DNA from: Actinomadura meyerae
GTDB lineage: Bacteria; Actinomycetota; Actinomycetes; Streptosporangiales; Streptosporangiaceae
Direction of reading: 5' to 3'
Assembly (NCBI RefSeq): GCF_900188445.1
Contig: NZ_FZOR01000014.1
Coordinates: 62,001 to 126,000, forward strand
DNA: 64,000 nt
Shown here: positions 34,182 through 44,526 of the stretch, piece by piece
Numbering within the stretch: position 1 is the first letter of the stretch
How the letters are laid out: each line of letters opens with the position of its first letter
Made by a program: the position numbers and the translations under genes
Notes under the pieces: generated by a model
Told to the model about the DNA's origin: nothing
The model's input: the letters and a program-made list of their open reading frames with translations, nothing else
The model's database searches: none

Positions 34182-35018
34182 GTGACCGGGACCTTGCTGC
34201 TGGCGGCGGCGCCCATCGGGCGGGCCGAGGACGCGTCGGAGCGGCTGCGCGCGGCGCTCGCGGACGCGCCGGTGATCGCGGCCGAGGACACCCGGCGGCT
34301 GCGCCGGCTGGCGGGCGACCTCGGGGTGCGGACCGCCGGCCGCGTCGTGTCCTACAACGACCTGAACGAGCGGGCGCGGGCCGAGGGCCTGGTCGAGGAG
34401 CTGCTGGCCGGGCGGGACGTGCTGGTGATCACCGACGCGGGGATGCCGGGGGTGTCCGACCCCGGCTACCGGCTGGTGCGCGCCGCCGTCGCGGCCGGGG
34501 TGCCGGTCTCGGCGCTGCCCGGGCCGTCCGCCGTCACGACCGCGCTGGCGGTGTCGGGGCTGCCCACCGACCGGTTCTGCTTCGAGGGGTTCCCGCCCCG
34601 CAAGCCCGGCGAGCGGGCCCGCCGGTTCGGCGCGCTGGCCGGTGAGCCCCGCACCATGGTGTTCTTCGAGTCGCCGCGCAGGCTGGCCGACACCCTCGGC
34701 GCGATGGCCGGGGCGTTCGGCGCGGACCGGCCCGCCGCGGTCTGCCGGGAGCTGACCAAGACCTACGAGGAGATCCGGCGCGGCACGCTCGGCGAGCTGG
34801 CCGGCTGGGCCGCGGACGGGGTCCTCGGTGAGATCACGCTGGTGGTCGGGGGCGCGCCCGAGCCGTCCGGGCTGCGCGAACCCGCCGAGCTGGCCGCGGC
34901 CGTCGCCGCCCGCGAGGAGGCCGGGACGCCCCGCAAGCAGGCGATCGCGGAGGTCGCGAAGGAGAACGGCGCCCCGAAGCGGGTGGTCTACGACGCCGTG
35001 GTGAAGTCCAGGACGTAG
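34182..35018 (+). CDS. rsmI: 16S rRNA (cytidine1402-2'-O)-methyltransferase
   Basis: SAM-dependent tetrapyrrole-methylase-fold enzyme that 2'-O-methylates C1402 of 16S rRNA in the decoding centre (278 aa). It has GTLLLAAAPIGRAEDASERLR (usually TPIG, here APIG), VIAAEDTRRLRRL, ITDAGMPGVSDPGYRLV, and ALPGPSAVTTALAVSGLPTDRFCFEGFPPRK. GTG 34182 was taken because GGGAG lies at a good distance; ATG 34173 three codons earlier has the same site only a base away. It is divergent from pmt. Confidence 0.93.
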   Translation: MTGTLLLAAAPIGRAEDASERLRAALADAPVIAAEDTRRLRRLAGDLGVRTAGRVVSYNDLNERARAEGLVEELLAGRDVLVITDAGMPGVSDPGYRLVRAAVAAGVPVSALPGPSAVTTALAVSGLPTDRFCFEGFPPRKPGERARRFGALAGEPRTMVFFESPRRLADTLGAMAGAFGADRPAAVCRELTKTYEEIRRGTLGELAGWAADGVLGEITLVVGGAPEPSGLREPAELAAAVAAREEAGTPRKQAIAEVAKENGAPKRVVYDAVVKSRT

Positions 35019-35139
35019 GCGCGGGATGGAACGAAGTCCCGGCACGCGCGGTCCAGACTCGGCTTTACTGGGCATAAACCCGGATGGTGGACGCGGTCAG
35101 CGGGACGCGCCCGAGACGGTCTCCGAGGGGGTGAGTGCC

Positions 35140-35442
35140 GTGCTGGACACATGGACGAGCCACGAGGTGTGGGTCTTCGAGTGCCTCAACTGCACGACGA
35201 CCTGGAACGAGGAGCTCGAGGTCCGCCATGCGGGCGACGGGCACGGCAACGAGGCCGTCATCTACGAGCGCGGCGGGCAGCCCTGCACGACGCCCTGGAT
35301 GGACCGCTCCTGCCCGAAGTGCGGCAGCCAGAACGTCAAGGCGCTTTCGGCGACGCGCGGCCGGGAGGGCGAGATCCCGAAGGTCCGCTCCGGCAGCGAC
35401 GTGGCGATGGTCTTCCACCTGCGCCGCATGCACGCCTGGTAG
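35140..35442 (+). CDS. small zinc-ribbon protein
   Basis: A 100-residue protein with two CxxC pairs, C15-LN-C18 and C58-PK-C61, set to bind one zinc ion. GTG 35140 was chosen because AGGGGG lies nine bases upstream; an earlier GTG directly abuts that site. Between the pairs is TTTWNEELEVRHAGDGHGNE, rich in acidic and aromatic residues. It follows rsmI in the same direction. I do not know its function; similar small zinc-ribbon proteins are common in actinobacteria. Confidence 0.72.
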   Translation: MLDTWTSHEVWVFECLNCTTTWNEELEVRHAGDGHGNEAVIYERGGQPCTTPWMDRSCPKCGSQNVKALSATRGREGEIPKVRSGSDVAMVFHLRRMHAW

Positions 35443-35481
35443 CGGGCCCGAGACTCACGCCCTCCCGGGCTCACGCCACCG

Positions 35482-37410
35482 TCACTTCGCGGCGACCTCG
35501 GGGACCTTGGCCTCGATCTCCGGGGCGTCCGCCGCGGGTGCGGCCGCCGCCGCGCCCGGCCCGCGCCGCAGCCGCCGCCCCCACCCGGCGACCGTCGCGC
35601 GGACGTCCGGCGCGAACGCAGCCCCGGCGGCCAGCGCGGCCAGCGGGACGGCGGGCAGCACGTACCGGTAGTCGAACTCGGCGGTCGCGGCGGGCGCGAG
35701 CAGCAGCCCGGTCGCGAGCGTCCACGGCAGCAGCGCCGCGCCGCCGAACCGCCGCCACAGCGGGACGAGCCCGGCCAGGCCGAGCAGCAGCACGCCGCCG
35801 AGCATCGTCCCGCGCAGGTAGAAGACGTCCTGGTAGCCGCGGGCGACGCCGGCGAACGGCTCCACCACCTGCGTCCGGGCGTTGCCGCGCTCGTACGCCT
35901 TGGCCTCCTGGGAGGCGACCCCGCCGCCCGGCATGTGCCAGTCCGGCAGCGGGCGGCTGGTCTTCTCGAACTCGTACTGCCCGTAGGTGGCGGGGTCGGG
36001 GAAGACCGTCCGCTCCCACCGGAACACCCGGAAGAAGTCGTGCGCGACGACCTTCAGGTAGTCGCCGGGCTGCGCGATGATCGCCCGCTTGGCGAAGTCG
36101 TTGCCGAGCGCGTTGTTCTCGGGGCTGAACCGGGTGCCGGTGTAGCGGTTCAGCGGGGACTGGGCGTTCCAGATGCCGTCCTGGGAGTTCGGCAGCCGGT
36201 TCGCGGGCTCGGTGCACAGCGGGTACTCGCGGACCGGCAGGTCCTTCATCTGGTGGCAGTCGGCGAACTTGTAGACCCGCGCGTACAGGAAGATCCCGTT
36301 GCTCTCGGTGATCGCGAACTTGCCGCCGTCGACCTTGTACCAGCCCATGTACGCCAGCACCGGCAGCATGCACGCGGCGAGCAGCACCGCGATCGGCTTC
36401 CAGCCGGCCCGTCGGAGCAGCAGGAACACCAGCACGCCGAGCAGCACCGGCAGGCCGACCGAGCGGGTCAGCCACGCCATCCCGACGATCAGCCCGACCG
36501 CCGCGGCGACCTTCCAGGACGGGCGGTCCCGCCACAGCAGCAGCGTGACGGCGCTCACCACCAGGAAGGTGAACAGCGTGTCCGACAGGACGAGGTGCTC
36601 CAGCTGGAGCTGGTAGGCGTCCAGCAGCACCGGCGCGGCGGCGAGCGCCGCGCCCCAGCCGGGCAGCCCGAACCGGCGCCGCAGCAGGGCGTAGATCATC
36701 ACGCCCATGGCCAGGCCCATCAGGTGCTGGAGCCCGGCGATGAGCGCGAAGCTGTGCAGCGGCTTGAGGATCCAGAGCAGGAACGCGTAGCCGTCGGGGC
36801 GCAGCGGGTGCGGGTACGGGTCGGTCGCGACGTGCAGGTAGTCGAAGCTGTCGTTGAAGTACATGACCGGCTGGTAGCCGAGCATCGCCACCAGCCGGAG
36901 AAGTGCCGCTGTGGCAATGATCACACTGAATGCCGGATGGCGGCGCGCCAGCGTCCACAGCCCGCGCGCGCGTCGCTTACCACTCGAAACCGTCGCGTCC
37001 GCGGAGGTTCCGTCAATCGGCGGTGCATCCGCGGCCTTTTCCTCGGAGGCCGCGCGGCCCTTCTTCCGGTCGGTCCCGGCTGGGGATTCGGAGCCGTCCG
37101 CAATGGCTTTGCCGGGATTTCCAGCACCACCCGTCCCGCCGGGCGTGTCGGCCCCGGCCGCGGCCTTCCCGGCGGCCTTGCGGGCGGTGCCGCCGGCCCC
37201 GGCGGACGCTCCGACCTCGGCGGACGCCTCCGCGTCTGCGTCCCCCGCGGCATCGGGCATGGTGCCGAGCCCTGTCTCCAGCGCGGTGCCCCGCGGCGCT
37301 TCCCCCGCCACTGCCGCACCTCCCCTTCGGTGTCCGGCCCCCGGTCCGGTGGCATCGCTCTCTCCGCGGGCGCTCTCTCCGCCGACGGTGCGTTCTCCGG
37401 CGCGCGTCAC
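35482..37410 (-). CDS. GT-C type membrane glycosyltransferase with long disordered N-terminus
   Basis: A 642-residue polytopic protein resembling ArnT/GT39-like sugar transferases. The first outer loop has YFNDSFDYLHVATDPYPHPLRPDGY, the expected acidic region after helix 1. About 12 membrane segments follow, with a large outer loop between residues 360 and 480. The first 145 residues are Gly/Ala/Glu-rich and unlike any domain (cytosolic, probably unstructured). GTG 37410 was chosen since GGAAAGGGTGGG precedes it; the exact start is uncertain in such a tract. It is divergent from a DPM1-like GT2 that may make its lipid-linked donor. Confidence 0.78.
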   Translation of the reverse strand: MTRAGERTVGGESARGESDATGPGAGHRRGGAAVAGEAPRGTALETGLGTMPDAAGDADAEASAEVGASAGAGGTARKAAGKAAAGADTPGGTGGAGNPGKAIADGSESPAGTDRKKGRAASEEKAADAPPIDGTSADATVSSGKRRARGLWTLARRHPAFSVIIATAALLRLVAMLGYQPVMYFNDSFDYLHVATDPYPHPLRPDGYAFLLWILKPLHSFALIAGLQHLMGLAMGVMIYALLRRRFGLPGWGAALAAAPVLLDAYQLQLEHLVLSDTLFTFLVVSAVTLLLWRDRPSWKVAAAVGLIVGMAWLTRSVGLPVLLGVLVFLLLRRAGWKPIAVLLAACMLPVLAYMGWYKVDGGKFAITESNGIFLYARVYKFADCHQMKDLPVREYPLCTEPANRLPNSQDGIWNAQSPLNRYTGTRFSPENNALGNDFAKRAIIAQPGDYLKVVAHDFFRVFRWERTVFPDPATYGQYEFEKTSRPLPDWHMPGGGVASQEAKAYERGNARTQVVEPFAGVARGYQDVFYLRGTMLGGVLLLGLAGLVPLWRRFGGAALLPWTLATGLLLAPAATAEFDYRYVLPAVPLAALAAGAAFAPDVRATVAGWGRRLRRGPGAAAAAPAADAPEIEAKVPEVAAK

Positions 37411-37654
37411 AGCAGACCCACCCTTTCCGGGCCGCCGTGCCCGTATGCTTGACGTCCTAGCCTGCCGCCCGCGACCGTGGCGGAGAGGGTCTTTCGGTTG
37501 CAAGTGCGCAACACGATACGGGTGCTCTTGACGAGAGCGGCCATCATTACCCGTCCCCGGCAGGCATCATGAACGACGACGGGCCGCCCCGCGGAACAAC
37601 TGAGATTAGTGGAAAACACCGCAGACGGTCACCAGGGGTAACGAAGGAGATCGC

Positions 37655-39022
37655 GTGGAACTCTCCGTAGTGATGCCATGTCTGAACGAGGCCGAAACGG
37701 TCGAGACCTGCGTCCGCAAGACCATCGGCTTCTTCGAGGACAAGGGCATCGACGGCGAGGTGGTCATCGCCGACAACGGCAGCACGGACGGCAGCCAGCA
37801 GCTCGCCAGGGACGCCGGCGCCCGCGTCGTGCCCGTGGTCGACAAGGGCTACGGCAACGCCCTCATGGGCGGGATCCGGGCCGCGCGCGGCAAGTACGTC
37901 GCGATGGGCGACGCCGACGACTCCTACGACTTCACCACCCTCGGCCCGTTCCTGGACGAGCTGCGCGACGGCGCCGACCTCGTCATGGGCAACCGGTTCA
38001 AGGGCGGCATCGCCGACGGCGCCATGCCGCCGCTGCACCGCTACCTGGGCAACCCGGTGCTGAGCTTCATCGGCCGGCTGTTCTTCGGCAGCAAGATCGG
38101 CGACTTCCACTGCGGGCTGCGCGCGTTCGACAAGGACGCCATCATGCGGCTCGGCCTGCAGACCGGCGGCATGGAGTTCGCCAGCGAGATGGTCGTCAAG
38201 GCGACCCTCCAGGGCTACGACATCCGCGAGGTCCCGACCACGCTGTCGCCCGACGGCCGCACCCGCGCACCGCACCTCAACACCTGGCGTGACGGATGGC
38301 GCCATCTGCGCTTCCTCCTCCTCTACAGCCCCCGCTGGCTCTTCCTCATCCCCGGATTGGTCTTCATGACTCTCGGCCTCGTCGCCGGGGTCGCGCTGTC
38401 GACCGGCCCGGTGACCGTCGGGGAGATCGCCTTCGACGTCGACACGCTGGTCGGCGCGTCCGCCGCGCTGGTCATCGGCTTCCAGGCGGTGCTGTTCGCG
38501 CTGCTCACGAAGGTCTACGCGATGCAGGAGGGATTCCTGCCGCACGACCGCCGGGTCCAGAAGATCATCGACTGGTGGAGCCTGGAGCGCGGCCTGCTGA
38601 TCGGCGGGCTGCTCGCGGCCGCGGGCCTCGCCGGGCTCGTCGCGTCGCTGCTGCACTGGCGGGTCAACAGCTTCGGCGAGCTCGACCCGCGGCACTCGCT
38701 GCGCATCGTCGTGCCCGCCGCGACCGCGCTGGTGATGAGCTTCCAGGCGATCTTCGCCTCGCTGTTCGTCAGCATCCTCGGCATCCGCCGCCGCCAGCAC
38801 CCGCCGCTCACCGACCCGGCCGAGGAGGCCGCGGGCGTCGTGGACGCCGCGGCGCACAAGGCCAAGCGCGCCGCCGAGAAGGCCGAGGCCGCGAAGGCGG
38901 AGGACGCGAAGGTGGAGGCGAAGAAGGCGGAGGCTGGGAGCGAGGAGAAGGTCGCCGCGGGCTCGGCCGAGGCCGCGCCGGAGACCGGCGAGACCGGCGA
39001 GGGCGGTGCGGCCGAGCGCTGA
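37655..39022 (+). CDS. DPM1-like GT2 polyprenyl-phosphate sugar synthase with membrane tail
   Basis: A 455-residue GT2 enzyme. The N-terminal catalytic half has ELSVVMPCLNEAETVE, DNGSTDGSQQLA and the DxD-type MGDADDSYDF. It most likely transfers a sugar from a nucleotide donor to polyprenyl phosphate. Four membrane segments follow (about residues 225-375), then a Lys/Glu/Ala-rich coiled-coil-like tail with repeated EAKKAEAG-type units. GTG 37655 has AAGGAG before it. It probably supplies the polytopic glycosyltransferases on either side. Which sugar is used is unknown. Confidence 0.87.
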   Translation: MELSVVMPCLNEAETVETCVRKTIGFFEDKGIDGEVVIADNGSTDGSQQLARDAGARVVPVVDKGYGNALMGGIRAARGKYVAMGDADDSYDFTTLGPFLDELRDGADLVMGNRFKGGIADGAMPPLHRYLGNPVLSFIGRLFFGSKIGDFHCGLRAFDKDAIMRLGLQTGGMEFASEMVVKATLQGYDIREVPTTLSPDGRTRAPHLNTWRDGWRHLRFLLLYSPRWLFLIPGLVFMTLGLVAGVALSTGPVTVGEIAFDVDTLVGASAALVIGFQAVLFALLTKVYAMQEGFLPHDRRVQKIIDWWSLERGLLIGGLLAAAGLAGLVASLLHWRVNSFGELDPRHSLRIVVPAATALVMSFQAIFASLFVSILGIRRRQHPPLTDPAEEAAGVVDAAAHKAKRAAEKAEAAKAEDAKVEAKKAEAGSEEKVAAGSAEAAPETGETGEGGAAER

Positions 39023-39143
39023 CGGGCGCCCGGGCTGAAAGCCCGCTGAACGTCCCGGGCCCGGAGACCGGCGCGCCGCCCGCACTGTGACAGGCTTGAC
39101 CTGCGATGGATCTTCCTTCACCGACCGCCCGCGCCGCGGCCCG

Positions 39144-40967
39144 ATGAGCACCCGCCCCCCGGCGGGCGCCCGGACCGCGTCGCGCACCGCCCCGCGGACC
39201 TCGGCCGGTCCGGCGGAGCCCGGCGCCGCCGCGTCCCCGGCCGCCCGGCGCCGCTGGATCTGGCTGTTCCTGCTGGGCTGGGCCGCGCAGGTCGCGCTGC
39301 GGCTGTGGTTCGCCGCCGGCCAGACGATCCCGGTCGCGACGCCGGACGAGTCCGGCTACCTGTTCGCCGCCCGCGTCCTCACCGGCGGCCCCGGCGCGGA
39401 CATGTCGTTCGGAACGGTCTACCGGGGCGGCTACCCGCTGCTGCTGACCCCCGCCATCTGGCTCGGCACCGGCCCGGTCGGCGTTTACCGGACGGCCCTG
39501 GTGATCAACGCGCTGCTCAGCGCGCTGATGCTGCCGCTGGCCTACCTGCTGCTGCGCCGCCTCCAGGTGCGGCGCCGCTGGTCGTACGTCTTCGCGCACG
39601 TCACCGCGCTGCTGCCGTGCGTGCTGTTCTACTCCGCGTTCGTCCTCACGGACGCGATCCTGCCGGTGCTGTTCACCGGCTGGCTGCTGCTGGCCCACGC
39701 GTGGCTGGCCGCGCCCCCCGCGCGCCCCGGTGAGCGCGCCCCGCGCCGCCCGCTGCTGTACGGGACGGGCGCGTCCCTCATCGTCGCCTACGCCGCCACC
39801 TGCCACACGCGCGGCGTGATCCTGCTGGCCGTGCACGCGGCGCTGATCGCGGCCGCGCCGGTGTTCCGGTGGCGGTCGTGGCGGAACGCCTCCGCCGCCG
39901 GGCTCGTCCTCGCCGCCGCGACGGGCGCCGGGACGCTGCTGAACCGCTCCCTGCTGCCGCACATGTACCCCTACGGCGACAACGACCTCGGCGGCAACGT
40001 CGTGCGGCGGCTCACCACCGCCGACGGCTGGGGCTGGATGCTGTCGCTCGGCACCGGCCAGGTCTGGTACACGGCCGTGGCGACCGGCGGCCTCGCCGCC
40101 GTGGGGCTGCTCGCGGCGGTGCGCGCCGCCGTCCGGCCGCCGCGCGCGCCGGCGGGCTCGCCGGGCCGGACCCGGGCGCTGGCCCTCGCCGTCCTCGCGC
40201 TCGTGGCGGGCATCGCGGTCGCGACGTCGGCGGCGCTGCCCGTCGAGTACCGCATCGGCAACTACGTCTACGGCCGCTACCTCGCCTCCGTCACCCCGGT
40301 GCTGTTCGCGGCCGGAGTCGCGGTCCTGCTCCGCGCCGCGCCCAGGACGCTGCTGCGGGCGGCGTCGGCGGCCGCCGCGCTGACCGTCGCCGCGGCGTGC
40401 GTCGTCCAGTGGTACGCGGGCGACCTGCTCGGCCAGTACACCTACACGGCCTACGACTTCCCCGAGACCTCCCTGCTCACCTGGGACTGGACGTCGTTCC
40501 GCCTCTGGCACGCCACCGTGGCGGGCCTCGTCCTGCTGGCCCTGTCGGTGGCCGCCATGCGGCTGCGCAGGCACGGCTCCACCCTGCTCGCGGCGCTGGT
40601 CGCCGCCGTCGCGGTCGCCATGTGCGCCACCGCCATCGACCGCATCGCGCAGCCGATGGTGCGCGCCGAGACCGCGCACACCGACCTGCGCGACCACGTC
40701 GACCTGCGCGCGCAGCGGTCCGTCGCCGTCGACTGGAACGTCCCCTGGACGATCCGGCTGTCCCAGTTCTACTGGTCGTGGTGGAGCGAGGGCATCGTCT
40801 TCAACGCCCGCGACGTCGCGCCGCCGCAGAACGTGGACATGGTCGTGCTGGCGTGGCCGAAGGACGTCCCCGCCACCGCGTCCTGGCCGAAGGGCGCCCC
40901 GCCCGGATGGCACGTGGCCGACAGCCGCCGCACCGTCCAGGGCGACTGGGTCGCCTGGACCCGCTGA
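39144..40967 (+). CDS. GT-C type membrane glycosyltransferase
   Basis: A 607-residue polytopic protein with about 12 membrane segments. The first outer loop reads VATPDESGYLFAARVLTGG, an acidic DE pair as in ArnT/GT39 enzymes that use lipid-linked sugars. A hydrophilic C-terminal domain faces outside (YWSWWSEGIVFNARDVAPPQN). ATG 39144 is uncertain: no strong ribosome binding site is present and an upstream in-frame GTG at 39087 is possible. It follows the GT2 gene by about 120 bases in the same direction, so it is likely supplied by it. Confidence 0.78.
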   Translation: MSTRPPAGARTASRTAPRTSAGPAEPGAAASPAARRRWIWLFLLGWAAQVALRLWFAAGQTIPVATPDESGYLFAARVLTGGPGADMSFGTVYRGGYPLLLTPAIWLGTGPVGVYRTALVINALLSALMLPLAYLLLRRLQVRRRWSYVFAHVTALLPCVLFYSAFVLTDAILPVLFTGWLLLAHAWLAAPPARPGERAPRRPLLYGTGASLIVAYAATCHTRGVILLAVHAALIAAAPVFRWRSWRNASAAGLVLAAATGAGTLLNRSLLPHMYPYGDNDLGGNVVRRLTTADGWGWMLSLGTGQVWYTAVATGGLAAVGLLAAVRAAVRPPRAPAGSPGRTRALALAVLALVAGIAVATSAALPVEYRIGNYVYGRYLASVTPVLFAAGVAVLLRAAPRTLLRAASAAAALTVAAACVVQWYAGDLLGQYTYTAYDFPETSLLTWDWTSFRLWHATVAGLVLLALSVAAMRLRRHGSTLLAALVAAVAVAMCATAIDRIAQPMVRAETAHTDLRDHVDLRAQRSVAVDWNVPWTIRLSQFYWSWWSEGIVFNARDVAPPQNVDMVVLAWPKDVPATASWPKGAPPGWHVADSRRTVQGDWVAWTR

Positions 40968-41015
40968 CCCCGGCCCGCCGGACCCCGAACCCCCCGGCCC
41001 CCGGACGGGCCGCGC

Positions 41016-42632
41016 CTACGAAGAGGGAGGCTGGGGCGGCGGGTTCCAGAGTTGCAGCACGCCGTCCGACGATCGCCACATCAGCGTCCAGCCCTGGGCC
41101 GGCTCGGGGCGCCACCCGCCGCCGATCTGCGACTCCATGCCGCGCCAGCGCGTGTAGAGCATCGGGCCCTCCATCGCGTCGCGCGGCACCGGCATGTAGT
41201 GCGGGAAGTCGCGGATCTCGCCGCGCCAGACCGGGTCGCCCCACACGTCGCGGGTGTAGAAGGTCAGGGTCTGCGCGAGCCGCCGGTCGGCGCAGATGAG
41301 CGTGATGTCGCGGTGCCCGCCGAGGTAGCCGCGCAGCTCGCCCCACGCCTTGTCGCGCGGCAGGTCGGGGACGGCGCGGACGGCGGCGACCGTGTACGTC
41401 CCGCCCAGCGCGACCGCGAGGACCGGCACGACGACCGTCGCGAGCCGCAGCCGCGACGCCCACTGCCGCGGCACCATCCGGAACATCAGGATCAGCGACC
41501 CGAACCCGCCGGCGAGGAGCGCGGGCAGCACCGAGAACCAGTACCGCTGGAGCCACGCGCGCAGCTTGATGTCGTTCGGGTCGAGGACGCCCGCGCACAG
41601 CGTCAGCGGGATCGCGAGGGAGAGGAACCACACCAGGACGAGCGCGAGGCGCCGGTCGCGGGTGACGGCCCAGCCGACGACCGTGAGGGCGAGCGCGGCG
41701 GTGAAGACGAGGCCGAGCGGGTTCCAGTCGTGCATCGCGCGCAGGAACGAGCGGGCGGCGAGCTCGCGGGTCACGTAGTCGCGGGACTGGCCGCCGTGCT
41801 CGGCCGCCGACATCAGCCCGGCGAGCGGGCTGCCCCACACGAGCTGGTTGTGCGCGAAGTTCAGCAGCAGGATCGCGAGCATCGGCGCGCCGACCGTGAT
41901 GTTGCGCCGCCACGGGATGCGCAGCAGCGCCAGGTAGGCGGGGATCGCGAGGAACAGGAACGCGAGGAACTCGCGGACGAGGAACGAGGCGCCGAGGAGC
42001 ACCCCGGCGGCGAGCAGCATCCGGGTCTGCGCCCGCCCGGTGCGGCGGCTCGCGACGACGAGGCCCGCCATCCCGATCGCGAACAGCCCGGCGCCCGGCA
42101 TGTCCGGCAGCATCACCCCGGTCGACCAGGTGATCTCGTGGCCGAACGGGTTCGTCATCGTGAAGAACGGGTGGACCAGCAGGATCAGCGCGGACGCGAC
42201 CCCCGCCACGTCCCCGAACAGGGACCGGACGACCAGGTACGTCCCGGTGAAGAACGCGATCGCGCCGAGCGCCGCGATGGTGAAGTAGGCGGCCTGGCCG
42301 GGGCCGAGGACCTCCTGGACGAGCCGCGCCGGCAGCACCAGGCCGATCCGGGTGACCTGGTGCGGGACCTCGTCGAACGGCCACTGCGTGAGCGGGATGT
42401 CGGGCCAGTCGCGGGCCGCGAGCCACACGTAGTACGGGTCGAAGTACAGCGGCGGCGGCTTGGTCACCCACTGCGCCAGCACCGCGGACGCCGACACCAG
42501 CAGGGACAGCCACACCACCCGCCGGGTGCGGCGCGCGCGGGCGAGCAGCCGGGCGGCGGGCCGCCGGGGCGGCGCGTCCGGTGCGGCGCTCGGGGACCGG
42601 CCGACGGCCTCGTCGGACGTGGTCTGGGCCAT
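41016..42632 (-). CDS. GT-C type membrane glycosyltransferase
   Basis: A 538-residue polytopic protein. The first outer loop has PPPLYFDPYYVWLAARDWPDIPLTQWPFDEV, rich in Asp and aromatic residues. About 10-12 membrane segments and a small outer C-terminal domain (ITLICADRRLAQTLTFYTRDVWG) follow. The ATG follows a Gly-rich purine stretch. It is convergent with the previous glycosyltransferase and divergent from metG. Substrate unknown; it is part of a local group of three such enzymes around the GT2 gene. Confidence 0.78.
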   Translation of the reverse strand: MAQTTSDEAVGRSPSAAPDAPPRRPAARLLARARRTRRVVWLSLLVSASAVLAQWVTKPPPLYFDPYYVWLAARDWPDIPLTQWPFDEVPHQVTRIGLVLPARLVQEVLGPGQAAYFTIAALGAIAFFTGTYLVVRSLFGDVAGVASALILLVHPFFTMTNPFGHEITWSTGVMLPDMPGAGLFAIGMAGLVVASRRTGRAQTRMLLAAGVLLGASFLVREFLAFLFLAIPAYLALLRIPWRRNITVGAPMLAILLLNFAHNQLVWGSPLAGLMSAAEHGGQSRDYVTRELAARSFLRAMHDWNPLGLVFTAALALTVVGWAVTRDRRLALVLVWFLSLAIPLTLCAGVLDPNDIKLRAWLQRYWFSVLPALLAGGFGSLILMFRMVPRQWASRLRLATVVVPVLAVALGGTYTVAAVRAVPDLPRDKAWGELRGYLGGHRDITLICADRRLAQTLTFYTRDVWGDPVWRGEIRDFPHYMPVPRDAMEGPMLYTRWRGMESQIGGGWRPEPAQGWTLMWRSSDGVLQLWNPPPQPPSS

Positions 42633-42729
42633 GCCTGGGGTCCCCCGCCTCCGCTGATCAACCTGCCCCGGAACCCGGACCAGGTTACTCGCGTGCCGGG
42701 GCGCCCGCGACGCGACTACCCTTGAACAC

Positions 42730-44526
42730 ATGTCCTCGTCAAGCCGTCACATCTTGACCGCGCCCGCCTGGCCGTACGCCAACGGGCCCCGTCACATCGG
42801 GCACGTCTCCGGATTCGCGCTGCCCGCCGACATGTTCAGCCGCTACCAGCGGATGGCGGGCAACAAGGTCCTGATGGTCAGCGGCACCGACGAGCACGGC
42901 ACGCCGATCCAGGTCCAGGCCGACAAGGAGGGCGTGACCGCCCGCGAGCTCGCCGACCGCTACAGCTCCGTGATCGCCGAGGACCTGCACGGCCTCGGCA
43001 TGTCCTACGACCTGTTCACCCGGACGACGACGCTGAACCACTACGCGGTCGTCCAGGAGATCTTCAAGGGCCTGTACGACAACGGCTACATCTTCCCGAC
43101 CAAGACGATGGGCGCGATCTCGCCGTCCACCGGCCGCACCCTCCCGGACCGCTACATCGAGGGCACCTGCCCGATCTGCGGCTTCGACGGGGCGCGCGGC
43201 GACCAGTGCGACAACTGCGGCAACCAGCTCGACCCGATCGACCTGATCAACCCGGTGTCGCGGATCAACGGCGAGAAGCCGAAGTTCGTGGAGACCGAGC
43301 ACTTCATGCTCGACCTGCCCGCGTTCACCGAGGTCCTCGGCCGGTACCTGCGCGGCAAGCAGGGCCAGTGGCGCCCGAACGTGCTGAAGTTCGCGCTGAA
43401 CCTGCTGGACGACATGCAGCCGCGGGCGATCAGCCGCGACCTCGACTGGGGCGTGCCGATCCCGCTGGACGGCTGGCGCGACAACCCGGCGAAGAAGCTG
43501 TACGTGTGGTTCGACGCGGTCGTCGGCTACTTCTCCGCGTCGGTGGAGTGGGCGAAGCGGTCCGGCGACCCGGAGGCGTGGCGCGCCTGGTGGCAGGACC
43601 CGGAGGCCCTGTCCTACTACTTCATGGGCAAGGACAACATCGTCTTCCACGCCGAAATCTGGCCGGCGATGCTGTTCGGCTACAGCGGCCGGGGCGACAA
43701 GGGCGGCACGCCCGGCTCGCTCGGCGCGCTGAACGTCCCGACCGAGGTCGTATCGTCCGAGTTCCTGACGATGGAGGGCAGGAAGTTCTCCTCGTCCCGC
43801 AACGTCGTCATCTACGTCAAGGACTTCCTGGAGCGCTACGACGTCGACGCGCTGCGCTACTACGTCGCGGTCGCCGGCCCCGAGAACCAGGACACCGACT
43901 TCACGTGGGCGGAGTTCGTCCGCCGCAACAACGACGAGCTGGTCGCCGCGTGGGGCAACCTGGTCAACCGGTCGGTGAACATGGCGGCGAAGAACTTCGG
44001 CGCGATCCCGGACGCGGGCGAGCTCACCGACGCCGACCGGGCGCTGCTGGAGCGCAGCCGCAACGCCTTCGGCGCGGTGGGCGCCGAGCTCGGCCGGTCC
44101 CGGTTCAAGAGCTCGATCACCGAGGCGCTGGACGTCGTCCGCGACGCCAACAAGTACCTGTCCGACCAGGCGCCCTGGAAGCTGAAGGACGACCCGGAGC
44201 GGGTCAAGTCGATCCTGCACACCGCGCTCCAGGTGGTGGACGACGCGAAGACGCTGCTGACGCCGTTCCTGCCGAACTCCTCGCAGAAGGTCTACGAGAT
44301 GCTCGGCGGCCAGGGCGTGTGGAGCGGCATGCCGGACCTGGAGACGGTGTCGGAGGAGGGCGGCCCCGACTATCGCGTCCTCACCGGCGACTACGCGACC
44401 GAGGCGCGCTGGGAGTCCGTCCCGATCAAGCCGGGCGTGCCGCTGGCCAAGCCGACGCCGCTGTTCAAGAAGCTGGACTCCTCCGTCGTGGACGAGGAGC
44501 TCGCCCGGCTGGAGAGCGAGGCGTGA
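42730..44526 (+). CDS. metG: methionyl-tRNA synthetase
   Basis: Charges tRNA-Met with methionine (598 aa). The HIGH motif is HIGH at residues 22-25 ([12 protein letters not shown]). A zinc knuckle [18 protein letters not shown] lies near 147-165. The KMSKS loop is KFSSSR near 352. The C-terminal anticodon-binding helices follow, and there is no added tRNA-binding domain. The stop overlaps the tatD GTG start (GTGA), forming a coupled pair, as is usual in actinobacteria. Confidence 0.97.
   Translation: MSSSSRHILTAPAWPYANGPRHIGHVSGFALPADMFSRYQRMAGNKVLMVSGTDEHGTPIQVQADKEGVTARELADRYSSVIAEDLHGLGMSYDLFTRTTTLNHYAVVQEIFKGLYDNGYIFPTKTMGAISPSTGRTLPDRYIEGTCPICGFDGARGDQCDNCGNQLDPIDLINPVSRINGEKPKFVETEHFMLDLPAFTEVLGRYLRGKQGQWRPNVLKFALNLLDDMQPRAISRDLDWGVPIPLDGWRDNPAKKLYVWFDAVVGYFSASVEWAKRSGDPEAWRAWWQDPEALSYYFMGKDNIVFHAEIWPAMLFGYSGRGDKGGTPGSLGALNVPTEVVSSEFLTMEGRKFSSSRNVVIYVKDFLERYDVDALRYYVAVAGPENQDTDFTWAEFVRRNNDELVAAWGNLVNRSVNMAAKNFGAIPDAGELTDADRALLERSRNAFGAVGAELGRSRFKSSITEALDVVRDANKYLSDQAPWKLKDDPERVKSILHTALQVVDDAKTLLTPFLPNSSQKVYEMLGGQGVWSGMPDLETVSEEGGPDYRVLTGDYATEARWESVPIKPGVPLAKPTPLFKKLDSSVVDEELARLESEA

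Noticed and set aside
39087..39143. Upstream GTG start for the GT-C gene
   Set aside because: No ribosome binding site and no conserved residues; kept only as an alternative.
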